In this document: positions 1-5,086 of the stretch, piece after piece | Numbering within the stretch: the stretch's first letter is position 1 | How the letters are laid out: every line of letters begins with the position of its first letter | Source: an uncultured Mycoplasmatota bacterium | Lineage (GTDB): Bacteria; Bacillota_I; Bacilli_A; RF39; UBA660 | NCBI GenBank assembly: GCA_947296775.1 | Contig: CAMYRF010000088.1 | Coordinates: forward strand, 1 to 5,086 | DNA length: 5,086 nt | Direction: 5' to 3' | Translations under genes and position numbers: made by a program | The notes under the pieces: model-generated | The model's database searches: none | What the model saw: the letters and a program-made list of their open reading frames with translations, nothing else | Told to the model about the DNA's origin: nothing

Positions 1-1751
1 ATGTTAGAGTAATTATTATTAAGCTTGCCGATAGGCTTCACAATATGAAGACTTTATTTGCGTTAGATGAAAAGAAACAGAAAGAAACGGCTAAAGAAAC
101 TTTGGATATTTTGACACCAATCGCGCATAGACTTGGTATGAATAATATCAAATCTGAGCTTGAAGAGTTATCTTTACGTTATTTGAAACCAGATGAATAT
201 TATGATATTGTTGAGAAACTTAATGCGACTAAGACTGAACGTGATATGAGTGTGCAAAAAATGATTGATAGTGTTTCTGAAATTCTTAATAAACATGAAA
301 TTAAACATGAAATTAAGGGGAGAAGTAAGAGTATTTACAGTATTTATAAAAAACTAGATAAAGGTAAAAGATTTAGTGATATTTTTGATTTATTAGCTTT
401 AAGGGTATTTGTAAATACAGAACATGAGTGTTATCAAGCTTTAGGTATTATTCATTCTAAGTTTAAGCCTAAACCAAATCGTTTTAAGGATTATATTGCG
501 ATGCCTAAAACTAATATGTATCAATCTTTACATACGACGGTTTTTGGGGTTGATGGTCAATTATTTGAAATTCAAATTAGAACTTATGAAATGGATAAAG
601 TGGCTGAAAATGGTATTGCTTCACATTGGTCTTATAAGGAAAAAGGAAGTAATAAAGCGGCTATTCAATCTGATATGGAACAAAAACTTCAATTTTTTAA
701 GTCAATTATGGAACTTAAGAAAAATGAAGAAAATCCTGAAGAATTTGTAAAATCTGTTAAAGAGGATATTTTAAAAAATACAATATATGTATTTACACCT
801 ATGGGAGATGTTATTGAGCTTCCTAATGGCGCGACTCCTTTAGATTTTGCTTATAAGGTTCATACTAAGGTCGGGGATACTACGACTGGAGCGATTGTTA
901 ATTCATCGATGGTTCCACTTGATTATGAACTTCAAAATAATGATGTTATTAAGATTTTAACTAATAATAATGCATCACCTAGTTATGAATGGCTTAATAT
1001 TGTTAAAACTGCTCAGGCTAGGAATAAAATTAAAAACTATTTTAATAAGGCTTCTTTAGATGAGAATATTAAAAAGGGTGAGGAACTTTTACTTAAGGAG
1101 CTTAAAAAACGCAAGCTTACTTTTAATGAATTTAATGAAAATTTAGATAAAGTTTTAGCTTCTATAAAATTAGGTTCTTTAAATGAAATCCATTCTAATT
1201 TGGGAGCGTCTAAAATTTCGGTAGAAGCAGTTGTTGATGCGGCTTTTAAACTTGACGATGATAAAGAAAAACATTTACTTGAAAAAGCTGAAAAACTTGG
1301 CAATAAGGTTACAAATAAAGAACATGTTGTGTCAGTGGCAGGAAGTCAGGATATTAAAATTAATTTAGCTTCTTGTTGTAATCCTGTGCCAGAAGATAGA
1401 ATTGTTGGTTATATTACTAAAGGAAATGGTGTTAGTGTTCACAGAATGGTTTGTCCAAATGTGGCTAAGGTTAATGAACGTTTAATTGATGTTGCTTGGA
1501 ATGAAACTAATGAGAAATTTTTTACAACTATTTTAGTTCGTGCGACGTTTGACAAAGATATGCTTATTCCGATTATTACTAAGGCAACTTCTAATGATAT
1601 AGGGGTTAAAAATATTATTAATAATAGAACTGTTAATGAACAAAGTATTGAAATGGGCGTTGCAGTTAAAAATAAGGAAGAACTGCTTAAATTTATGAAT
1701 GATATTCGAATGATTCCAGGGGTAAGCGAAGTAGAAAGGCTTATTAAATGA
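1..1751 (+). CDS. rel: Bifunctional (p)ppGpp synthetase/hydrolase Rel (RelA/SpoT family), 5' end missing
   Basis: Makes and degrades the alarmone (p)ppGpp (pyrophosphate transfer from ATP to GDP/GTP, and its hydrolysis), the stringent-response signal made on ribosomes holding uncharged tRNA. The frame is already open at base 3 and reads VRVIIIKLADRLHNMKTL, the end of the HD hydrolase domain, so the Met at 45 is internal and about 150 N-terminal residues are missing (582 seen; family about 730). The Asp at 30-32 matches the last metal-binding Asp of the HD domain. The synthetase domain follows: GRSKSIYSIYKK, FDLLALR (Asp at 387-389), RFKD at 480-491, YQSLHTTV, and FEIQIRT (Glu at 567-569). RFKD, rather than the acidic version of E. 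coli RelA, is typical of bifunctional Rel. Then come TGS (from about 783), a helical stretch, a Cys-Cys...His...Cys zinc-finger-like domain (Cys at 1374 and 1377, His 1440, Cys 1452) and a C-terminal ACT domain (about 1520-1748). It overlaps dtd by 4 bases. Whether hydrolase activity is intact cannot be judged, because the HD motif itself is off the edge. Confidence 0.97.
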   Translation, partial: VRVIIIKLADRLHNMKTLFALDEKKQKETAKETLDILTPIAHRLGMNNIKSELEELSLRYLKPDEYYDIVEKLNATKTERDMSVQKMIDSVSEILNKHEIKHEIKGRSKSIYSIYKKLDKGKRFSDIFDLLALRVFVNTEHECYQALGIIHSKFKPKPNRFKDYIAMPKTNMYQSLHTTVFGVDGQLFEIQIRTYEMDKVAENGIASHWSYKEKGSNKAAIQSDMEQKLQFFKSIMELKKNEENPEEFVKSVKEDILKNTIYVFTPMGDVIELPNGATPLDFAYKVHTKVGDTTTGAIVNSSMVPLDYELQNNDVIKILTNNNASPSYEWLNIVKTAQARNKIKNYFNKASLDENIKKGEELLLKELKKRKLTFNEFNENLDKVLASIKLGSLNEIHSNLGASKISVEAVVDAAFKLDDDKEKHLLEKAEKLGNKVTNKEHVVSVAGSQDIKINLASCCNPVPEDRIVGYITKGNGVSVHRMVCPNVAKVNERLIDVAWNETNEKFFTTILVRATFDKDMLIPIITKATSNDIGVKNIINNRTVNEQSIEMGVAVKNKEELLKFMNDIRMIPGVSEVERLIK

Positions 1752-2188
1752 GAGTATTAGTTCAAAGAAGTTTAAATTCTTCAGTTTCAGTTAATGATGA
1801 AGTTACTGGCAAAATTAATAATGGCTTAGTTTTGCTGGTAGGTTTTACTGATGGTGATAGTGAAAAACAAATAGATTATTTGGTTAATAAGGTTGTGAAT
1901 TTGCGCATATTTGATGATGAAAATAATATAATGAATAAATCTATCTTAGATGTGGGCGGAGAAATATTAAGTATTTCGCAGTTTACTTTATATGCGGATA
2001 CTAAAAAAGGTAATAGACCTAGTTATATTAATGCTTTAGATAGTATAAAAGCTTTAAAATTATATAAACTATTTAATGAGAAGTTATCTAAGTTTGTAAA
2101 GGTAGAGACAGGTCAGTTTGGGACTGATATGTTAGTTTCTATTAATAATGATGGGCCAGTAACAATACTTTTAGAAAGCAGGGATTAA
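1748..2188 (+). CDS. dtd: D-aminoacyl-tRNA deacylase (D-Tyr-tRNA deacylase, DTD)
   Basis: Cytoplasmic homodimeric enzyme that hydrolyses D-amino acids (and glycine mischarged on tRNA-Ala) from tRNA, keeping D-residues out of translation. The 146-residue product has the family's full length and starts MRVLVQRS. It carries both signature motifs: SQFTL at residues 77-81 (bases 1976-1990) and NDGPVTI near the C-terminus. The latter holds the Gly-Pro pair (G136-P137) that in DTD forms the cross-subunit Gly-cisPro chiral filter. The conserved YADTKKGNRPSY segment lies between them. The start codon sits in an ATGA overlap with the rel stop, which implies translational coupling; only a weak purine-rich site (GAAAGG) lies upstream. 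rel followed by dtd is a familiar order in Bacillota. Ile codon use is mixed ATA/ATT, between that of rel and that of the downstream surface protein gene. Confidence 0.97.
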   Translation: MRVLVQRSLNSSVSVNDEVTGKINNGLVLLVGFTDGDSEKQIDYLVNKVVNLRIFDDENNIMNKSILDVGGEILSISQFTLYADTKKGNRPSYINALDSIKALKLYKLFNEKLSKFVKVETGQFGTDMLVSINNDGPVTILLESRD

Positions 2189-2189
2189 T

Positions 2190-3251
2190 ATGACAAAAAG
2201 CCATTTGGACTATAAACTTGTGAATTTTGTTTTAATGGTTTTACTTATTTATTTGATTTATGAAACTAGAAGTTTTTGGCTTGGGGTAGTAAGTGTTTTA
2301 AAAGATATCTTACTACCTTTTTTTATCGCGTTTATTTTAGCGTATGCGATTTATCCTTTGGTTAGATTTTTTAGAAAGAAAAATATTCCTAAGGCTTTGG
2401 CTATATTTTTTGTATTATTTATTTTTTTATTTATATTTGGTTTTATTATTTATTTGATTGTTCCTGTTTTTGCTGGTCAAGTATCTAGTTTATTTAACGG
2501 AATTATTTCGTTTTTTAAAGAACTTGCAAATGATTATAATATTAGTTTTAGCAATCTTCAAAAACAACTTTCGCTTGCTTTTGATGATACTTTAGAGAAA
2601 ATTGGATCTTATATTTCTGACGGGGCTTTTGATTTTATTGGGGCAAGCGTGAGTATTATTTCTAAGTTTTTTATTGTAGTGGCGGCTTTTATTTATTTTT
2701 TAATTGATATGGATAAAATAAGAGATGGGGTAAGAAATTTTGTTATTAAACGTAATAGGAAATTTTATCTTTATTTATCTTTGCTTGATAAGGAACTTAA
2801 TTTATATTTGTCAGGATTTTTAAAAATTGTAATTATTTCGTTTTTTGAATATTTTATTTTGTATTCTATTATTGGTCATCCTAATGCGTTAATGCTGGGT
2901 ACTTTAGCGTCTTTTGGTAATTTGATTCCTTATTTTGGTGGGATAATAACTAATATAATTGCGGCAATTACGGCTTTTGTAATTTCGCCTGAATTATTTG
3001 TTAAAACAATTGTTATTTTTATTATTTTTTCTGGGGTAGATGGTTATGTGATTAATCCACTTGTTTATGGTAAAACTAATAGACTTCATCCTTTAGTGGT
3101 TATTTTATCAGTGTTTGCGGGTGGAATATTAGGAGGTGTGATAGGCATTGTTTTAGCGCTTCCGATTTCAATTGTTATTTTGGCAACAATTAAGTTTTAT
3201 AAAGATGATATTAGTAAGTTTAGTAAACGTAAGTTTAAGTCTTATAAGTGA
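2190..3251 (+). CDS. AI-2E family transporter (UPF0118-type polytopic membrane protein)
   Basis: Integral membrane protein of the AI-2E transporter family, whose members have been linked to export of the autoinducer AI-2 and, in some cases, to Na+/H+ antiport. The substrate cannot be told from sequence. The 353 residues have the family's usual length and layout. Hydrophobic segments lie at about 11-35, 40-60 and 68-95. A soluble stretch of about 100-148 follows, then further segments at about 150-173, 207-228, 233-265, 270-290 and 298-335, and a Lys-rich tail. Family hallmarks are FGNLIPYFGG (residues 242-251), the NPLVYGK...LHPL segment (289-302), and the Gly-rich GGILGGVIGIVLALPI hairpin (311-326). 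The start ATG is 1 base after the dtd stop, with a weak GCAGGG-like site inside the end of dtd, so it is very probably co-transcribed. The coding strand is markedly T-rich, as expected for a hydrophobic protein. Confidence 0.92.
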   Translation: MTKSHLDYKLVNFVLMVLLIYLIYETRSFWLGVVSVLKDILLPFFIAFILAYAIYPLVRFFRKKNIPKALAIFFVLFIFLFIFGFIIYLIVPVFAGQVSSLFNGIISFFKELANDYNISFSNLQKQLSLAFDDTLEKIGSYISDGAFDFIGASVSIISKFFIVVAAFIYFLIDMDKIRDGVRNFVIKRNRKFYLYLSLLDKELNLYLSGFLKIVIISFFEYFILYSIIGHPNALMLGTLASFGNLIPYFGGIITNIIAAITAFVISPELFVKTIVIFIIFSGVDGYVINPLVYGKTNRLHPLVVILSVFAGGILGGVIGIVLALPISIVILATIKFYKDDISKFSKRKFKSYK

Positions 3252-3286
3252 CAATTTTTTCAATAATTTTGTTTTATTATTTGTCT

Positions 3287-3294
3287 AGGAGGGG
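3287..3294 (+). promoter_or_regulatory. Strong ribosome binding site for the 50-aa membrane protein
   Basis: AGGAGGGG contains a full match to the anti-Shine-Dalgarno core. It ends 5-7 bases before the GTG at 3300, depending on which G is taken as the last paired base. This site decides the GTG start and is the main reason to accept such a short frame as a real gene. Confidence 0.85.
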
Positions 3295-3299
3295 ATAAG

Positions 3300-3452
3300 G
3301 TGAACAAAAAAGTACTTGTTTTTGTAGGGCTAGGTATTTCTGCGCTTGCTATTGCAGGGCCTTTAGTTTATATGGCTTATAAAAAGCGAATGTGTGATTT
3401 TGGTGATTCTATGTATGCTTTTTTAACTGATGATGAAAAAGAGGAGATTTAA
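3300..3452 (+). CDS. Small single-pass membrane protein of unknown function (50 aa)
   Basis: I do not recognise a family. The frame opens with GTG behind an AGGAGGGG site and reads 50 codons to TAA. The start is MNKKVLVFVGLGISALAIAG (GTG read as Met), and one hydrophobic segment covers about residues 5-26. A basic junction (YKKR, 27-30) follows, then a short tail ending in the acidic FLTDDEKEEI. The charge pattern fits a single membrane span, but two Lys at the N-terminus and a KKR after the span leave topology unclear; a cleaved signal peptide is less likely because so little would remain. One Cys (residue 32) lies just past the span. It is separated from the AI-2E-family gene by 48 bases without a convincing terminator or promoter, and a terminator-like hairpin overlaps its stop, so it is probably the last cistron of the rel operon. 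Coding potential rests on the ribosome binding site, codon use and the clean TM pattern. Confidence 0.75.
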   Translation: MNKKVLVFVGLGISALAIAGPLVYMAYKKRMCDFGDSMYAFLTDDEKEEI

Positions 3453-3476
3453 ATAACTGTTTAAGTTATTTTTTTT
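3451..3476 (+). terminator. Probable rho-independent terminator ending the rel operon
   Basis: AAATAACT (3451-3458) pairs with AGTTATTT (3464-3471) around the 5-base loop GTTTA, and the T run extends to 3476. The stem has only one G-C pair, so it is thermodynamically weak. However, its place directly at the end of the last cistron and the eight-T tract (3469-3476) support termination. Leaky read-through into the surface-protein leader is possible. Confidence 0.6.
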
Positions 3477-3494
3477 ATACCCACTCCTAATTTG

Positions 3495-3513
3495 TTTACA
3501 GAAAATATGTAAA
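3495..3513. repeat. Short inverted repeat, possible operator
   Basis: TTTACA (3495-3500) and TGTAAA (3508-3513) form a 6-base perfect dyad with a 7-base spacer, in the non-coding gap before the surface protein gene. It could be a regulator binding site, but in DNA this AT-rich a 6-base dyad can occur by chance. It lies about 85 bases upstream of the proposed -35 box. Confidence 0.25.
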
Positions 3514-3598
3514 TTTTACTGTGATATTTGGCGTTTTTCTTAACTTAGTAGAGGGGGGATAATAGAATTGTAATGTAAGAGTAGTAAAAAAATAATTG

Positions 3599-3627
3599 TT
3601 GTAATATGAGTGGATGTAGTTTATAAT
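3599..3627 (+). promoter_or_regulatory. Predicted sigma-A-type promoter of the surface protein gene
   Basis: TTGTAA (3599-3604, four of six matches to TTGACA) is followed after exactly 17 bases by a perfect TATAAT (3622-3627). Transcription would start near 3634 and give a leader of about 45 bases before the GTG at 3678. The rest of the gap (3477-3598) shows no recognisable riboswitch or other RNA element. Because the DNA is so AT-rich, look-alike boxes are common (for example TATAAT at 3633-3638, which has no good -35), so the exact promoter is a prediction. Confidence 0.5.
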
Positions 3628-3665
3628 AAAAATATAATACTATTTAAGGATAGGCATTATAGAAA

Positions 3666-3672
3666 AGGAGGG
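3666..3672 (+). promoter_or_regulatory. Ribosome binding site selecting the GTG start at 3678
   Basis: AGGAGGG is followed by GATAATGTGA. The ATG at 3676 is immediately followed by TGA in its own frame, so it cannot start a protein. The overlapping GTG at 3678 opens the long frame, six bases after AGGAGG. An in-frame TAG at 3660-3662 rules out any start further upstream. Confidence 0.85.
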
Positions 3673-3677
3673 ATAAT

Positions 3678-5086
3678 GTGAGCAGTTATCAGTTAAAAAG
3701 AAAAAACAATATAATAATAGGGATACTATGCGCAGTAGTAGTACTAATGACAGTGGGATATGCTGCTTTTAGTAGTTTATTAAATATTAAAGGAACAAGT
3801 AATATTTCAAGTAATTGGGATATAGAAATAACTAATATAAGAGGAGGAAATCCAAATGGAGGAGATGCTTATGATATAAGCCAGCCAACATTTACACCAA
3901 CTACTGCTACTTTTAGTACTGGATTAAAGACTCCAGGAACAAATAGAATATATGAAGTAGAAGTAACCAACAAAGGAACAATAGTTGGAATAGTAACGAT
4001 TGCTAGTTTAACATGCGGGGATAATGAAGCGATAGGCTTTACAGTAAATGAATATAAAGAAAAGGCCTATAATGATAGTTTTACTAGTTTAAATAAAACT
4101 GCGGATTTAAATATAGAAAATGGAACAAATGATTATAAAAATATTAAATTTTATTTAAAACCTACAGAAAAACATTATTTATATATAACAGTAGAGTATA
4201 AAGATGTAACAACACAACCAGATAAATTAGATACTGATATAAAATTAGAATTAAATTATGAGCAAGCGGGACTAGATGAGAATGGGGGTGCTATACCTGC
4301 TCAAACATATACAGTAAATTATACAAAAGAAGATGATATAACAAGTATAGGAAGTAATGAAGCAAGTTGTGAAATTACTGGAGGAGCCAATACAACCTGT
4401 GAAATAACACTTCCAACTATAGAATTAACTAAAGAAGGATATATGCCAATATGGAAAGATGAGAACGGAAAAGAAGTAGGAGAGCCAAACGCAAAATATG
4501 AAGTAACTAAGAATCAAACCTTAACTGCTTCATCAAAACCATTACCAGCTATAATACAGAGATGGACTTTAAGCCCAAATACTGATTTTCATACAACTGC
4601 GTATAAAGAAAGTATAATAAGTGTGGAGTTTGTAGATAATACAGATGTACCTGCCAATGCCGTAGAAAGTTGGGACGTATCAGCAAATAAAACTAAGGGA
4701 AAGGTAATGGCGTGGGTAGTTCCAAATGGAACTAACATAACCAAACATCGATTATATATAGGAGGAGAAGGTGGTGTAATAGCCAATCATGATTCTGCTA
4801 ATTTATTTAGTGGGTTCAAAAATATACAAAAAATCAATTTTGGAGATAATTTTGATACTTCGAATGTAGGTATTATGAGGTATATGTTTGATGGTTGTAG
4901 TAGTCTAACCACATTAGATGTAAGTGATTTTGATACAAGTATGGTAACCAACATGATAGGTATGTTTTTCGGTTGTAGTAATCTAACCACATTAGATGTA
5001 AGTAATTTTGATACAAGTAAAGTAACTTATATGAGTTCTATGTTTAGTGGTTGTAATAATGTAGCCACATTAGATGTAAGTAAGTT
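3678..5086 (+). CDS. BspA-type (DUF285) leucine-rich-repeat surface protein, 3' end missing
   Basis: Secreted or cell-surface protein, probably adhesive or host-interacting by analogy with BspA-like proteins; the ligand is unknown. The frame runs 469 codons from GTG to the window edge without a stop. Residues 1-11 are basic and 12-30 form a hydrophobic helix ending VGYAAFSS, resembling TasA/camelysin (SipW-type) signal regions; cleavage is uncertain. Residues about 35-197 are Thr/Asn/Ile-rich, likely a beta-sandwich, with one Cys (113). Residues about 208-286 form a second beta module with a Cys pair (231, 241), like modules that recur in surface proteins of gut Bacillota. Residues about 290-375 include SWDVSA (331-336), KVMAWV and LYIGGEGGV, the cap region commonly seen before BspA repeats. 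The repeat array (MF.GCS.LTTLDVS.FDTS.VT) starts near 376 and is cut by the edge, so any cell-wall anchor lies outside. Ile is ATA in about 30 of 37 codons, unlike rel. Confidence 0.88.
   Translation, partial: MSSYQLKRKNNIIIGILCAVVVLMTVGYAAFSSLLNIKGTSNISSNWDIEITNIRGGNPNGGDAYDISQPTFTPTTATFSTGLKTPGTNRIYEVEVTNKGTIVGIVTIASLTCGDNEAIGFTVNEYKEKAYNDSFTSLNKTADLNIENGTNDYKNIKFYLKPTEKHYLYITVEYKDVTTQPDKLDTDIKLELNYEQAGLDENGGAIPAQTYTVNYTKEDDITSIGSNEASCEITGGANTTCEITLPTIELTKEGYMPIWKDENGKEVGEPNAKYEVTKNQTLTASSKPLPAIIQRWTLSPNTDFHTTAYKESIISVEFVDNTDVPANAVESWDVSANKTKGKVMAWVVPNGTNITKHRLYIGGEGGVIANHDSANLFSGFKNIQKINFGDNFDTSNVGIMRYMFDGCSSLTTLDVSDFDTSMVTNMIGMFFGCSNLTTLDVSNFDTSKVTYMSSMFSGCNNVATLDVSK
4803..5086 (+). repeat. 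Tandem 78-base coding repeats (BspA/DUF285 units)
   Basis: Two complete 26-codon units (4884-4961 and 4962-5039) and part of a third (5040-5086) follow a diverged 27-codon first unit (4803-4883). By hand alignment the two full units match at 64 of 78 bases. The partial third matches the second at 40 of 47, with the most conserved block at the LTTLDVS codons. Each unit has the form MF-x-GC-x-x-L-x-T-LDVS-x-FDTS-x-V-T, except the first, which lacks the Cys. The array continues past the window. Near-identical neighbouring units are prone to gain or loss by recombination or slippage. Confidence 0.9.

Noticed and set aside
45..47. ATG at 45 as the true start of rel
   Set aside because: The same frame is open upstream to the window edge and encodes the conserved VRVIIIKLADRLHN end of the HD domain, so this Met is internal.
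496..750. Plus-strand 84-codon frame inside rel in another phase
   Set aside because: It overlaps the synthetase domain, has no domain of its own and shows composition typical of an out-of-frame reading.
1037..1303. Minus-strand 88-codon frame inside rel
   Set aside because: It is antisense to the conserved rel helical region, rich in Ser/Leu/Phe as expected of the complement of A/T-rich codons. It is a shadow frame.
3262..3280. AATAAT/ATTATT hairpin as a terminator between the AI-2E-family gene and the small ORF
   Set aside because: The stem has no G-C pairs and is not followed by a clean T run. The two genes are probably co-transcribed.
4589..4990. Two minus-strand open frames (4589-4786 and 4787-4990) opposite the surface protein gene
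   Set aside because: They lie wholly opposite a well-supported coding region, and the second mirrors the 78-base repeats. No ribosome binding site or recognisable domain was seen.
1..5086. Mycoplasma-type code (TGA as Trp), suggested by AT-richness and DUF285 repeats
   Set aside because: Trp is encoded by TGG in rel and the surface protein, no in-frame TGA was met in the genes, and TGA serves as the stop of rel and of the AI-2E-family gene.
4803..5086. CRISPR array suggested by regularly spaced similar sequence
   Set aside because: The repeats are contiguous 78-base coding units in one open frame with no unique spacers, and they match the BspA repeat consensus.

Overview
The window is AT-rich DNA that reads in the standard bacterial code: TGG encodes Trp, and TGA is the stop of two of the genes. 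Gene content (a bifunctional-type Rel followed by dtd, strong AGGAGG ribosome binding sites, a BspA-like surface protein) points to a low-GC Gram-positive, most likely a Bacilli or Clostridia lineage, possibly an uncultured gut group. The taxonomic placement is inference; no rRNA or other marker is present.

Positions 1-3452 look like one co-directional transcription unit. It begins with the 3' four fifths of a rel (RelA/SpoT) gene, whose start lies before the window. dtd (D-aminoacyl-tRNA deacylase) follows with a 4-base ATGA overlap, and an AI-2E-family membrane protein starts 1 base after dtd. Then comes a 50-codon single-pass membrane protein (3300-3452) with a near-perfect ribosome binding site. 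An AT-rich hairpin followed by a T run (3451-3476) probably ends the unit. Rel sets the (p)ppGpp level in response to uncharged tRNA on the ribosome, and DTD removes D-amino acids from mischarged tRNA, so the first two genes share a translation-quality and stress theme. The substrate of the membrane protein is unknown.

Positions 3477-3677 are non-coding. They hold a plausible sigma-A-type promoter, a short inverted repeat and an orphan Shine-Dalgarno-like G-rich tract. From 3678 to the right edge runs an open frame of 469 codons with no stop. It encodes a secreted or surface protein with an N-terminal signal/anchor helix, a TasA/camelysin-like beta region, a Cys-containing beta module and the start of a BspA-type (DUF285) repeat array made of 78-base units. 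Its 3' end is outside the window.

The surface-protein gene differs sharply from rel in synonymous codon choice: Ile is ATA in about 30 of 37 cases, against 3 of 47 in rel. This suggests a different evolutionary history or different constraints. I see no CRISPR array, tRNA, rRNA, transposase or integrase. Nothing here is clearly a new system; the least explained items are the 50-residue membrane protein and the surface-protein locus with its leader.
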